Source: Carettochelys insculpta (Eukaryota > Chordata > Testudines > Carettochelyidae). Taken from it: a stretch of 64,000 nt of DNA. How positions within the stretch are numbered: the stretch's first letter is position 1; each line of letters starts with the position of its first letter. Below are positions 33,878 to 45,859 of the stretch, in pieces. The translations under genes and the position numbers were made by a program. The notes below the pieces were generated by a model, which worked only from the letters and a program-made list of their open reading frames with translations, was not told where the DNA came from and did not search any database. Location: contig NC_134141.1 in the NCBI RefSeq assembly GCF_033958435.1, positions 102,589,001 to 102,653,000 on the forward strand. The letters run 5' to 3'.

Positions 33878-33890
33878 AGGAAAGTTTTAA

Positions 33891-35274
33891 GTGTAATTTA
33901 AGTAATGTTTGTGGTGTGACAGCATGTTTATTTCTTAACAGCAGGGGAAGATCCCAGCAGGTCATCATTCTTTTGCTTTGCTGCTCTTACACTGAAGCAT
34001 TCTTAAGTGTAGAGCAAAGGATAGCCAGCCCAGAGGGAGTGGGAGGAAAGAGAAAAGCAAAGTAGGTTTGCAGTCAGTGTGGCTGGGAACAGGTGGGTGT
34101 GGGGAGCCTCAGAAAAACAGCCGAGCCAGAGAGGCATAAATAAAGTGTCCTACATTCCTCACACTCCTGGGTAGAGGGGAGGCAGAAGGCTCTGTCCTGA
34201 AGTGGCAGGTTCTTGGGAGGGCCTGTCTCCCAAAATGATGCCCCTGACAGAAAGGCCAGTGGGTGCTAAACAGGCCTGAATGACCACTGCTGAGCTCAGC
34301 ACAGGTCATAAGCTTCCATACCAATGGATTTTTTGTCAGATCATTTTTGAGTGTATATTTGTTGAGGCTGTAAATGCTAATGGGAAGCTTTGGGAGAATG
34401 TGAGGTGTTAGTAGGAACCATTGAATCTCCTTACTGCAAATGTGTGCAGCTACAATTTCTCCAGAATCCTTGAAACTGCACAGTGATTTTCTGCCCCTAC
34501 TTAATCTCAAGCAGCTCAGTGGGTTGTGAGGAATGGGCTAATTCCATTTATAGCAATCAGAGTTTGCCCAAGAGAAGGGGACCTGGGTGTAAATGAAGGA
34601 TTTTGCATTACCTGCATTATGGTTTTCCAGAATAAAAATGTCACAGATTAAATCTGCCATCAACACTAAAGCAGATGGGAAATAGTTCCTTGTCAGAATA
34701 ACAAGGTTTTGTCACCATTTAAATGTCTCAATATGTTAAAAAGAGTTGTTGTTTTCTGTGATTGATACTGTTTAAAAGAAATTGTTTAATGACCCTGAGT
34801 GGATTGAACAAGCAAGCTGTGATTCTAGACAGGAGAAAAAGTGCATCAGCTAATCAAAAATAAATTAGAACCATTATGGAGATTCACTGGCTTTCCCAGT
34901 GGACATCTCCTTCCAGTAAGTACTTGCTAGTGAGTGCATTTGGCCTGTGGTAAATTGCCTTGTATTAGTAAATTATATTAAAGCGCAAATAGTCACTTGA
35001 AAACGATTGTATAGGAGGATGTCCTCTCTCTGGAAGCCAATACATTTAGAATACATTTAGAATACAATACATTTACTTGATCCTGCTTCCACAGAAGCCA
35101 TTGGTAAGACTTCTGTTGACCTCAGTGGGAGCAACCTCAAGACATTAGAATGCTAAGCGATTGCTGCCTAATTAAGGAAATGGCTTGCTTAGAATAGGTC
35201 TTTGAATGCCTTCCAAAGAATAAGAGTCATTACAGAAAAGGTTACAAGTAAGTAGTCAGAAAGCATGACTGGCA
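33891..35274. other. No recognised feature
   Basis: No recognised coding motif or repeat. The 133-codon minus ORF at 34109-34510 has no known domain. Confidence 0.35.
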
Positions 35275-35798
35275 GGCTATGTCTACTCTACAAGCAAGGG
35301 GTGTGACCGCCCTTCCTGGGCACACATACTTCTGCTAGCTCCCAAAGTAGTGTGATTATATATGTATATGTATATGTGTGTGTGTGTAGATGTGATAGCA
35401 TGGGTAATGGCTGCAGGAGCCTGGTGGTGTCAGAGCCAGCCCAGCAGTGCCTGGCTGCTGGGCAGGGCACAAGATGGCATGCTAACAGTGGGGCCCAGCC
35501 AGTGGGCAGTGGATGCTATAGGGAATTGGAGCATGGGGCCCTGAAGGTGTGTGGCCCAAAGCAACCACCTTGCTCACCTTGCCCTAAGGCTGGGCCTGGT
35601 GGTGCCGTTGCAAGTATATACCCACTGAGTTCAGGTGGGTTTGGTACTTGGCCTGACTCAGCTGTGGCTCCACTGACACTGTCAGCTCTACCATGGCTAT
35701 ACTCCTATTTATAGTCACGCTAGCACAATAAGACCTATCCTGAGTATGCATGCACACTCAAGGGCATTGCAGCCCTAGCACATAGTGTAGACATAGCC
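35275..35798. mobile_element. MITE-like transposon with internal microsatellite
   Basis: Terminal repeats GGCTATGTCTACTCTAC and AGTGTAGACATAGCC bound a 524-bp unit. At 35357-35387 it holds a TATATG/TG microsatellite. The interior is GC-rich without a coding motif. The flanking bases (GCA and TTA) do not show a preserved target duplication. Confidence 0.65.
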
Positions 35799-35799
35799 T

Positions 35800-36178
35800 T
35801 AGGAACTCTTCTTTGGACAATGTAGTTTTATTGCTGTTCTTATCTGGAAGCTCTGCTGCTGTAATTTACAACACGGTGGATTATTAATTTTTTTTTTTTG
35901 AGAATGTGTAAGTCCACAGTTGATAAGGAAGTGCTGCGATATAGAATGCTAGACGCAACAAAACTTGTTTTTCATTACGCTGCTGAGGCAACATTATCCA
36001 TGGTTCACCAGGAAGGTCAAGAAACAATGCTTCCACCCTATGTACCAGGACCCAATCTTATAACATAGCATAGCTTCTGCTGCACCACCACCCCATTTAT
36101 CCATAGGAAGGGAAAATGTATTTAATGCTTTTAATGAATTTAGGGGTCCAGGCACCCAGCCCAAACTGAGGACTCACA
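35800..36178. other. No recognised feature
   Basis: Unique-looking sequence with an A/T-rich centre. Confidence 0.35.
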
Positions 36179-36931
36179 GGGCTTGTCTACATTTGCCCCC
36201 AACTTTTAAGGCTGGATAGGCTGAGGGATTTGGGCATGTTTAGTTTACAGAAGAGAAGACTTAGGGGTGGTTTAATAGCAGCCTTCAACTTCCTGAACGG
36301 GAGCTCTAAAGAGGAGGGTGAGAAACTGTTCTCGGTGGTGTCAGATGGCAGAACAAGGAGTAATGGTCTGAACTTAAAGAGGGAGAAGTGTAGGTTGGAT
36401 ATTAGGAAAAACTACTTCACCTGGAGGGTGGTGAAGCATTGGAATGTGTTGCCTAGAGAGGTGGTGGATTCTCCATCCCTCGGGGTTTTTAAGTCTCGGC
36501 TTGACAAGGTCTTGGCTGGGATGACTTAGTGGGGGTTGATCCTGCTGGAAGCAGGGGACTGGACTAGATGGCCTCCTGAGGTCCCTTCCAGCCCTGTGAT
36601 TCTGTGATTCTATGCAAATCAGGGCAATGGAAGATTACTAATGAAGTGCTGTGGTGAATACGCAGCACTTCATCAGGCTAATTCTCCCCTGCAGCAACTT
36701 CAAAGCGTCAAACTTTTGAGGAGTTAAAGGGACTTTGAAATAGCACGGGCACTTCAAAGTGCCCGAGGCTGCATGCATGCCAGCACTTTGAAATTTGACG
36801 CTTTGAAGATGTCGCGAGGGAGAATTACCCTAATGAAGTGCTGCATATTCACCGCAGCACTTCATTAATAATCTCCCATCTCCCTGATTAATATGCCCCC
36901 TTCAAAACTGGGGGCAAGTGTAGACCCAGCC
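36179..36931. mobile_element. Harbinger-like MITE split by a CR1 insertion
   Basis: The left end GGGCTTGTCTACATTTGCC and right end AAGTGTAGACCCAGCC belong together. CR1 sequence occupies 36209-36614. The remaining MITE has the AATGAAGTGCTG..CAGCACTTCAT hairpin twice and ACTTTGAAAT/GCACTTCAAAGTGC motifs, like the elements at 18.1 and 30.9 kb. Confidence 0.8.
36209..36614 (+). pseudogene. CR1 LINE 3' end
   Basis: Encodes the CR1 carboxyl terminus (frame of 36230-36529): MGMFSLQKRRLRGGLIAAFN, then NGLNLKREKCRLDIRKNYFT, then WNVLPREVVDSPSLGVFKSR and LDKVLAGMT, ending in a stop. A short 3' UTR with GGACTGGACTAGATGGCCTC follows, and the copy ends with the diagnostic CR1 octamer tail (GATTCTGTGATTCTATG). 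This is a strongly 5'-truncated copy sitting inside a MITE. Confidence 0.92.
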
Positions 36932-38010
36932 ATAATTTATTCAATCTCTTTAAAACTTTTTGTTGTGTGTTACTATAAAAAGTGAAAATAGCATGAAAGC
37001 TGCAACATAACTAGACTCCATCCATTGAATCTCTCATTCTCAGGACCTGCTTAAAAAATTGAAGGCTATGGCCAAAGTAGGGTTATAACTCCTCTGGTAC
37101 AGGTCATTCCATCAGGAACAAAAACAATCACCATAATATATTCTTTTAAGTAGGGAACATTTTATGTTTAATGCCTGTACAGCACGTTGCATAATGAGGT
37201 ATTGTTCCATGACTGTGACTCTCATTATAAGAATGGGGATACAGCTGCCCTACCCCAACTGGGGTCAGTTGCTGGAAACTGTGTGAAAGTCTGTCTAATG
37301 GTACAATAGCCTATCACAATGAAGGTTGATAGAAGGGATATGAAAAGAAGACAGACTAGCCTAGTCCAAACAAATAGTTCTATTGGACTCTGGTAAACAA
37401 AGGAGAATAGAATTGGAAATTAATGGACCAGAACAATTGTATTGGAAACCACACCTATTTAGTGGACAAAAATAACAGGGTCTGCAATGAGATACTAGAT
37501 CTTTAGGGCTCAAGGATGTATTGTAGGAGGACAGTTACTTGACTCCTGAAGGCTGGAGAAGGCACAAGCTAATGAATAATCAAGATGGGACCTTTGAGAG
37601 GAAGATGGTCCCAGAGAATCAAGTGTAGGAGAGGAAAAGAATAGGAAAACCCAGCCCTTTGTTCTAAAGGGCCTGGTACCAGCAGCCTTGTAGAAAGGGA
37701 AGTCTCCCTTCTCCTTCTGTAGCCCTAAATGGATGTTTGGGAGTATTGTCCTATGGGGTGTGGGTCAAGTTCAGGGGATTGGCTCCAAGCCCAGTCAAAG
37801 AGAGCCTTCTGAGAGGAAGAACTCATTGTGGTCCTATAGACGCAGATGGATGGCTATGGAAAATGAAGACTTAAGGAGTGAATTTGCAGGACAAGGAGGT
37901 CAGGACTCCATCCTGACAGGCACAAGAAGAGGAGAGCAGAAAGTGTGAGAGAGACCAGATCTGGAAACACACAGTCCCAAAAAGCAGGGTGATGAAGACT
38001 TGGACCTAAA
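36932..38010. other. No recognised feature
   Basis: A/G-rich unique-looking sequence without a recognised motif. Confidence 0.35.
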
Positions 38011-38667
38011 AGCTGCGTCTACATGTGCACGCTACTTCGAAGTAGCGGCACCAACTTCGACGTTAGGCAGCGAGACGTCGAAGTCGCTAACCTCATGAGG
38101 AGATAGGAATAGCGCCCTACTTCGACGTTCAACGTCGAACTAGGGACCGTGTAGACGATCCGCGTCCCGCAACGTCGAAATTGCTGGGTCCTCCATGGCG
38201 GCCATCAGCTGGGGGGTTGAGAGATGCTCTCTCTCCAGCCCCTGCGGGGCTCTATGGTCACCGTGGGCAGCAGCCCTTAGCCCAGGGCTTCTGGCTGCTT
38301 CTGCGGCAGCTGGGGATCTGTGCTGCAGGCACAGGGTCTGCAACCAGTTGTCAGCTCTGTGGATCTTGTGTTGTTTAGTGCAACTGTGTCTGGGAGGGGC
38401 CCTTTAAGGGAGCGGCTTGCTGTTGAGTCCGCCCTGTGACCCTGTCTGCAGCTGTGCCTGGCATCCCTATTTCGATGTGTGCTACTTTGACGTGTAGATG
38501 TTCCCTCGCTGCGCCTATTTCGATGTTGGACTGAGCAACGTCGAAGTTGAACATCGATGTTGCTGGCCCTGGAGGACGTGTAGACGTTATTCATCGAAAT
38601 AGACTATTTCGATGTCGCAACATCGAAATAAGCTATTTTGATGTTGGCTGCACGTGTAGACGTAGCC
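38011..38667. mobile_element. Non-autonomous Harbinger-family element (657 bp)
   Basis: Ends AGCTGCGTCTACATGTGCACG and CACGTGTAGACGTAGCC are flanked by AAA on both sides (38008-38010, 38668-38670). The end regions are packed with CGTCGAA/TTCGACG and CATCGAAATA motifs in both orientations. The interior shares GGGTCCTCCATGGCGGC, a GGGGCTCTATGG block and a GGAGGGGCCCTTTAAGGGAG block with the transposase-bearing element at 20076-23735, in the same order, so it looks like an internal-deletion derivative of that family. It has no transposase sequence of its own. Confidence 0.83.
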
Positions 38668-38670
38668 AAA

Positions 38671-40494
38671 GAGGCTTATTATGAGATCTGGATGAACTTT
38701 AATAAATTAGGCCCCTGGAGAGATGAAATGTTGTGTTAAAGGCACAGACTGTGAGTGGACAACAGACTGTGGCAGGATGCTAGCAATGGGGCATGCTAAA
38801 AGGCTACATCTCAGCTACAGGATACTTAAAAAGAGGCATCAGGGTGAGGATCAAAATGGTAGAGATGAGTGAACATGGAAGGAGCAAGTTTTTGCCGTCA
38901 TGGCTGCCACCTCCATCAGTGCTGGAATCCAAGGAGTCACCCGGAGAGTTTATCACCCTGCTGTACTCATTGCATAGGGCCAGAGACAGGCACCCACAGG
39001 ATGCCTTCTTTCCTAGCTCTGGCTAAATCAAAAATGCCACCCAAAAGGAAGTCTTGAGTTCCTGCTGTCATCTCTTCCCTCGTGAGGCATTTTCCTTCTT
39101 CAGTTTACTTCTTTTCTTTCCTGTCATTCTCCTTTGCCATCTTTTAATAGACACCTTGTTGGTTAACCATGACTACATCTGTCATGCATGAATGCCTGTC
39201 AAGGGTTAAACCCAGAAAGAGTGGGCTCTCTGCTGGCAAGCAGCCAGGTAAAACAATGGGAAGAGAGAAAGATTGTTTGTATTGAAGCAGTTACCCACTG
39301 AGGTCTGGCCAGAGGAGAAAGACATAGATGTTTAATCCTGAGCAGGTTTAATGAATACAGTAAATATTCAGGCCACAAAATGACCTGGGCATATAGATAT
39401 GTTAGTGGGAAGGAAATGTTTAGTCACACGCAATCAGGTTATTTTTTATTTTGGGTTTGGTGCGGGACTTCTCTGGCTGTCTGATGTATCGTCTCCTGTG
39501 CAGTGTAACTTCCAAACTGAATCCTAGGGAAGTAATTCTCTGTACTTGTATCTAGCTTTTTTTTTTTGAAGTTGCTTTGTAACACCTAGCAAGCCAGTAT
39601 GCTTTATCTTTTGTTTCACTAAGAAATCACTTTTTCTTGAAGGCAATAATTTAACTCCTGTGTCCTAGAGAAGTGTCTGTGTGTATGCATGCCGAAGACT
39701 GAAAGGTCAGCTATCAGATTGCAGATTACTTTCTTCTCTTTGTTTCAAGCTCTCTTCTAAGGAAGGGTTAGAGCTAGGGTTTAGCCCACAGGAACACATC
39801 CCAAGTGTGTCTTCCTGAGTTTTAAAGTGGGTAGGGGGCTTGTTTCTCACTTGGGTGGGGTCAAGGAATCTGTGGCCTTGGGAAGCTTTTATGCGGACTC
39901 CTATAGAGGCAAGATATTTTTAATGTCTCTTGGGGTCCCCCATCTTGTGCATTCAAAGTGTAAGTGCGGGGATAAGCCTTGATAGCGTGTTTTGCAACGC
40001 TGCTGTGAACTTCTGACCAGCTAAAAGTACGCAGATGCTGTTGCAGGTTTGCCTGAGGTATCAGAGTTCTTGATCAGACATAGCACTGTGCATGTGTTTC
40101 TCCGATAGCCAGGTGGTAAGAGGCAGCACCAGAGACAGAAGCTGCATTTTCTGTCTTTGTTATTCTGTGTGTGTGTGGGGGGGGGAGTTCTTTATTTTTC
40201 TCAAAGGAAGCAGGATCTGACTTTCACAGCAGCAGCTCAGATCATTTCCAGTTAACTTCTCTTTTATTACCATCTTTAATGCCAAATAAAAGGGAGAGGC
40301 CCTTATAAAGACTCCCTGCAGCTAAAGGGAAAGGGGAAAATAATATTATTAAAATGAAAACCTTACTTAAAACTCTTGCATTTAAATGCTTTAACTCTTT
40401 GCCCTTCTTTTTGTAACCCCAGAAGCACTGGGACCACTGACAAAGGAGGGTAAAGTGTCTGCTCACAGACTTGGCCGAGAGCCATCTGGCTTTT
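38671..40494. other. No recognised gene
   Basis: No recognised repeat apart from a short (TG)n followed by a G-run at 40168-40185. Small ORFs carry no domains. Confidence 0.35.
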
Positions 40495-40605
40495 GTCCTC
40501 TAAGGTTGTAGGTTCTTTCCCTTCTGCCAATGACCCAGGTCCCTCAGCCTTTGAGACCTTAGGGACTAAAGCCATGTGCTCTACCACATGAGCTAGAAGC
40601 CAGCT
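40495..40605 (-). repeat. Possible tRNA-derived SINE
   Basis: The minus strand reads TAGCTCATGTGGTAGAGCAC, close to a pol III A box of tRNA genes (complement of about 40573-40592), followed by tRNA-like sequence and a weak B-box-like block (AAAGAACCTACAACC). It does not fold to a full tRNA cloverleaf by eye, so I call it a SINE fragment, not a tRNA. Confidence 0.4.
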
Positions 40606-42269
40606 GGGCCTCATTAAAGGCAGTAGAGCAGACACTTCACTTTCCCTTGTCAGGGGTCTCAGTGCCTCTGGGTTTATATTTTCTATGTTTTAACTGAAGG
40701 TTAAAAAAATTGGTGTTTGTGTCACAGAACCATGTAAGTGGAAGTCTCTGTATTGGAAACTCTGAAATGTGTATTACAGTTTAGTGTTGTTCAGTGACAG
40801 AGTAATATTCACACCCTTGACTCTCCTGGCCCATTTCTTCCGTCAAAATTAACGCAACATCTTTATGCGCTACCACTACATAAAAAATAAAGTATAACCA
40901 TAGATTGAACATATTTCAAATCATGTTTTCATTCAAAGTACAAAGGTAATGTTGAAAGGTATAGGGTTTGGATTGTAACTATCATAATATGGTTACTATA
41001 GAATCAGCACATTATATCAGCATTCCTTTCCACTATTTTGTAAAGAAATGAAAAGGGCCATCACAGCTACTGGCTACTCACGGCTGTGATGCCCTCCCCA
41101 TTCACAGCTGGAATTAGCTGTGCCAGTCTGTCACTCTCGTCTTGTGGCTCCTCACCCTGTCATCTCAGCATCTCATTCTGCATTCCCTCCCTTGCCCCTC
41201 AGAAGCTCCAGTGGCTTGCCTTCATAGTGTAGCCCTCAGGCCAAATTACAAGAGTTTTCCCTCTCCATGGTAAACAAAGTCTTCCACAGAGGCAGCCTCT
41301 AATTCTCATTCACTGCCCTGGCTGAGTTACTCAGTCAGTGCCTGGAATGAGTAAGTGCAGACAATCTTCAATAGCACTGCCCAGGTGGTACTACTCATTC
41401 AGCATCTTGACAGGGGAAACCAGACATGTCCTCTCCTCTGGGTTTCAGTCCAAGGAACTCTCTAGAGCAGCACAGGTCTGAGCAGTCAAACCTGCCTTCC
41501 ACTCCTTGGGACTACTTCCTATCAAAACAATACCAGGATGGCATGAATATGCTCTATTTTTCTGGCCAGACTCTTGCAGCCCAACCAGCTTGTGTTAATC
41601 CCTTCAGTGTTGAGCACACCCCATCACAAGGGCACAAAATATCCCGGAAGTAACTTGCATGTCCACAGGACGGGGCATAAAGAAAATGTTACACATGACT
41701 GCTGTACATTAGTCAACTCTTGTAATCTCCTAGTTGCATAAAGAAAGTAAAGATGGTTTCTTCAGTATTAGCAGCACCATTAACCTGTGGAACACCCATT
41801 GAGGAAAATGGATGGGGGAACATGCATGAAAACAAAGTTTTGCCTGCAGGTATCAGAGATGAGTTAACCATTTAAGAATTTAGGGACATGAAATATTTGC
41901 ATGAGTCTTAATCTGAAAGGTTAGCAGTGAATCCAGAAATTAGGTGAAACTGGCCTACCTCTTCTGTTGTTGCAACTTACAAACTCAAAGCAGATTTCTC
42001 AAAGGGATCGGTAAGGCTTTGGAGCAAGCAAAGCCTTGTTCTGTGTGAATCAGGGCCCATTTTTGTGTTCCCTTGTTTATTGAATATGTGCCAAATGCAC
42101 TTGTTTACCTGACCTCACTGTGAAGGCCATCAGTGGCACCAGTGTAAATTAGAAACTCAAAGTGGCATTTGGGGATTCCAAACCAACTGGGGCAAAACCA
42201 AAAGAAAATGTTTGTGTGAAAATGTTTGGTGAGTTCTCGAAATTACTACAGAAAATTCTTTCCCAAGTT
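40606..42269. other. No recognised feature
   Basis: No recognised coding motif or transposon end. Confidence 0.35.
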
Positions 42270-42622
42270 GTAACGGGCAGCTGGTTCAAAACAACAAAAA
42301 ACAAAAGGAAGTTTTTCTTCATGCAGCATAGGGTACTCCTGTGGAACTCCTTGCCAGAGGATATTGTGAGGACCAGGACTTTAAGAGTTCAAACAAGAAC
42401 TAGATACATTCATGGAAGTTAGGTGTATCAATGGCTATTAGCCAGGATGGGTAGGAGAGGTTTCCCTAGCCTTTGTTTGTCAGAGGCTGGAAATGGATGC
42501 CAGAAGGATCACACAGTGACTCCCTGTTCTGTTCATTCCCTCTGGGTTGGCCAGTGTCAGAAGACAGGATAACGGTCTAGATGGACCTTTGGTCTAACCC
42601 AGTGTGGCTGTTCTTATGTTCA
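42270..42622 (+). pseudogene. CR1-like LINE 3' end (TTCTTATG-tail lineage)
   Basis: The ORF 42162-42422 enters the family with NKRKFFFMQHRVLLWNSLPE, matching the far better preserved copy at 61969-62679 ([20 protein letters not shown]). The 3' UTR shares TCTAGATGGACCTTTGGTCT and ends GTTCTTATGTTC, the tail of the same lineage. The copy is 5'-truncated and frame-damaged. Confidence 0.82.
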
Positions 42623-43014
42623 AAGTGTCTGACTGGTGGATATTGGCCAAATGCTGGGGGGCAGGGGATGGGGTAATTTATTGCTAAATTTGGGGTCAGG
42701 AATTTTCCATCAGATTGTCAGTGACCCTGGTTATTTTTCACTTTCTCTGCAGCTGGGGGCAACATTTGCCAGTTTGAATTATAGAAAAATAGTGGATTCT
42801 CTCTCATGTGAGTCTTCAAAGAAAGATTTCAGGACTTCAGTAACTCAGCCAGTGCTTACAGGCCTGTGGCAGGATTGGATGGATGAGATTATGAGGTCAA
42901 CAATGAGCAGGAGATTACGTTAGATAAGTGTGATAGTCCCTATTGGCCTTCGAGTCTAGAGCCCCTCTGAGAATAAATTACTCAGTTCTGAACACACTAA
43001 CCACTAAGGCCATG
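42623..43014. other. No recognised feature
   Basis: Short unique-looking interval before the transposon cluster. Confidence 0.35.
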
Positions 43015-43017
43015 TCT

Positions 43018-43449
43018 ACACTACAGCGATCTTTTGCAAGAAGCCCTTCTGGAAGATCTCTTCTGACAAAAACTTCTTTTGAAAGAGCACGCCCACACAC
43101 ACAAATGTGGATCGAAAGATCAATCTGCTCTTTTGATAAAAACCATTCACACAGCCCCTGCTCTTTCGAAAGAATGGGCCAGGGATCCAAAAATCCAGGG
43201 GAGAAATGCTGTTTTGAAAAAGGGGCCTGTTGAGCTTCTACGCGTGTTTTGTTTTGTTTTGTTTTTTTTGAAAGAAGCTTTCAAAAGGAGGCGCTCTTCC
43301 TGATCTGGGTGTGGAAGAGGCCTTCTGGAAGAAGAGTTGCATTCTTTCAATTTTGGATCAAAAGAGTGCATTTTGTGTGTGGACACACTGTATGTTCTTT
43401 CAAAAAAGGACCTGATTTTCTGAAAGAACTTGCTCGTGTAGATGCTGCT
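43018..43449. mobile_element. MITE, TTCGAA subfamily, copy 1
   Basis: Starts GGCCATGTCTACACTACAG, ends GCTCGTGTAGATGCTGCT, with TAA on both sides (43015-43017, 43450-43452). The body has CTTTCGAAAGA, TTTTGAAAGA and similar motifs at intervals. Non-coding: the ORFs across it in both directions are translations of the repeated motif. Confidence 0.87.
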
Positions 43450-43452
43450 TAA

Positions 43453-44095
43453 GGGTCTGTCTACACAGCACAGTTATTTCAGAATAATGGCAGCTATTCC
43501 AAAACAACTTTGTGAGCGTGTATGTAACACAACCGCTATTTCAAAATAATTTTGAAATAGTGAACACTTATTGGCTACATCTACAGTACAGAGGTCTTTC
43601 AAAAGAAGTCCTTCTGGAAGATCTCTTCCGAAAGAACTTCTTTCAAATGAGTGTGTCCACACACAAAAAAGAGGATCAAAAGAGCAATCTGCTCTTTTGA
43701 AAGAGAGTGCCTGCACAGCTCCCGTTCTTTCGAAAGAATGGGCAAGGGATTAAAAAATCAGGTGCCATGAGGACTGCTCTTTCGAAAAGAGGGACCGCAG
43801 AATGTCTACACACATTTTCTGTTGAAATAAGCTTTGAAAAGAAGGTGCTCTTCCTGAAATGGGAGTGGAAGAGTGCTTTTGAAAGGAATGCTGTGTTCTT
43901 TGGATTTACTTTTGAAAGAATGATTTTTATGTGTAGATTTTCCATGGGATCTTTTGAAAGAGCCCCCTTCTTTTGAAAACTCTTTTGAAAGAAATTGCTA
44001 ATGCAGACACAGCCATTATGAATTTGGCAAACCTCATTCCAGAAGGAATAGAATCTATTCTGAAATAGATATTTTGGAATATGGGGCTGTATAGA
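43453..44095. mobile_element. Small MITE split by another MITE
   Basis: The left part (43453-43572) starts GGGTCTGTCTACACAGC and has TATTTCAGAATAA and ATTTTGAAATAG. The right part (44015-44095) has TATTCTGAAATAGATATT and ends near GGGGCTGTATAGAT. The two parts form one element interrupted by the MITE at 43573-44014. Confidence 0.7.
43573..44014. mobile_element. MITE, TTCGAA subfamily, copy 2 (nested)
   Basis: Starts GGCTACATCTACAGTACAG, ends GCAGACACAGCC, with ATT on both sides (43570-43572, 44015-44017). It aligns with copy 1 along its length, including the TCTTTCGAAAGAATGGGC block. It is inserted in the small MITE 43453-44095. Confidence 0.87.
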
Positions 44096-44098
44096 TAA

Positions 44099-44928
44099 GG
44101 GCTACATCTACACTACAGTGATGTTTTGAAAGATGATCTTCCAGAAGAAGTCTTCCAAAAAAATTTCTTTCGAAAGAGCGCGTCTACACACAAAAAAGCG
44201 GATTGAAAGGCTGATCCACTCTTTCAACAGAGAGTGTCCACACAGCCCCGGTTCGTTCAAAAAAATGGGCCGGGGATCCAAAAATCCACCACCATAAAGG
44301 CTGCTGTTTTGATGAAAGGGCCCGCAGAGCGTCTACACGTGCTTTTTTTTTCAAAAGAAGCTTTTGAAAGGAGGCTCTCTTCCTGTTCCGGGGTGGAAGA
44401 TGGCTTCCAGAAGAAGAGCTGCATTCTTTCGATCTCAGATCAAAAGAGTACTGTAAGTGGTTCTCCCTGATGGCAGGGTACTAGTGGCTAGGCCCCTTGC
44501 AGAGCCTAGAGGCCCAGGGTGGAGGGCTGCAGCCCACCCCTAAGGGCTATGGTCTTACTTTGGGGCATGACCCTGAGAATCTAGCTTCCCCTCTGCAGGG
44601 GGTGGGTTCTCTGGGGTTCCTCCCCTTTTGTCACTGAGGAAGGGTTCAGAGGTTCCTTCCCTGATGGCCAACCTGGTGGCAGCTCTGTCTCTGGCCCTGC
44701 ATGTGCTGAACTGGGCTGGCTTCTCCTCTGTTATACTCTCTCCAAACCTGACACTGGCTGCAGGTGAACCGGGGTGGGGGTAATTGGGCAAACAGGCTCT
44801 GTCTAACTTCTGCCTTGCCCAGCCTTCCTCCTACTCCCTTACAAGTACATTTTGTACATGGATTCCCCAAGCGTTCCTTTGAAAAAGGTTCCAATTTTCT
44901 GAAAGAACTTGCTGGTGCAGATGTGGCC
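44099..44928. mobile_element. MITE, TTCGAA subfamily, copy 3, split by a solo LTR
   Basis: Starts GGGCTACATCTACACTACAG, ends TGCAGATGTGGCC, with TAA on both sides (44096-44098, 44929-44931). It aligns with copies 1 and 2, and is interrupted at 44452-44843 by an LTR. It keeps CTTTCGAAAGAGCGCGTCT and the TTTTTTTCAAAAGAAGC block. Confidence 0.87.
44452..44843. mobile_element. Solo LTR
   Basis: A 392-bp segment starting TGTAAGTGG and ending CCCTTACA, so with TG..CA ends and a 6-bp inverted repeat TGTAAG/CTTACA. Exact 5-bp direct repeats AGTAC flank it (44447-44451, 44844-44848), and the flanking MITE is continuous across it. No internal region is present, as expected after LTR-LTR recombination. 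The 5-bp duplication fits a gypsy or some ERV integrases; transcription orientation is not determined. Confidence 0.88.
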
Positions 44929-44931
44929 TAA

Positions 44932-45859
44932 GAGGGCAGCTGGGTTTTAGCAATAATGTCTGTCAATAGGAAGACCTGAATAATAATATTCTGAGCATCT
45001 GTGTTTAGTTGTGTGTTTGTATTTGGTAGTTTGCTCAGCATCCTTGGTCTGCACGTTCAGCCAGACCTCAGTTTCGTTCTTATAGTTAAGGAAAGTTTTG
45101 CCTTCCACTTAAATAATTGTCTTTTCTCCAGTAATGAAAGTCCTGATAAAATAAAAGTTCAAACTGAGGTCCAAGCCCTTCTTGCAGTCTCTTCCAACAG
45201 TCAGGGACCCCCCATAGCCCTGTCCTTCTTCCTGCTCCAGTGTGTAACAGCAAAGACTTGCTGGTTCCTCGGAGTGTGAAGGGAAAGAGCATCTCTTCTG
45301 CTAGCTGCTGCCTTGGTCCCTAGACAATGAAACGGAGTCAGTAGGCCACAAGTTCTTCCACTTTCGCTTTTCCTGTGTTCAACCCCAGTCCCTTTTTATT
45401 CTCCTCATGGGACTTGGCTCTGTCTGGCTCTCTGACCAACATCCCTGCATCCCCCAATTTGGGACATATTACCCAGCCATCTGGAATGTTTCTAAGCCTG
45501 GTTTAAACAGTCCTTCCAAACCCTCCCAGGTTTTTCTAGGCCCTGGAGAGGCACAGAGTTCATACAATATTCTATAATTTCAGTACCCTAAGCAGGTCTT
45601 ATTCTTTCCCTGGCATTGTCCAGCTCTAAAGAAAAAGAACTACAGGATCCCTTGCTGTAACAGTTTCTATTTCTGCTCCCAGAAGTATGGTTCCCAGCTG
45701 TCTTCTGGGCTTTACACAGCAACAGGGCAGTGCTAGAACTGTAGCAGGTACATGGAATGATTCTCCCATCTCTTAGCCAACAGAGTCAAGGACTATTTAA
45801 TTATACATAGTGGAAAGGCTTCAACAGGAGAAACTGAGTGAGAACCACATCAGGATATT
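44932..45859. other. No recognised feature
   Basis: No recognised coding motif or repeat. Confidence 0.35.

Noticed and set aside
40495..40605. tRNA gene on the minus strand
   Set aside because: An A-box-like sequence is present but no full cloverleaf or good B box; better explained as a SINE.
43003..44470. Several Lys/Glu/Phe/Ser-rich ORFs of 60-96 codons
   Set aside because: Translations of the repeated TTTCGAAAGA-type motif in MITEs.
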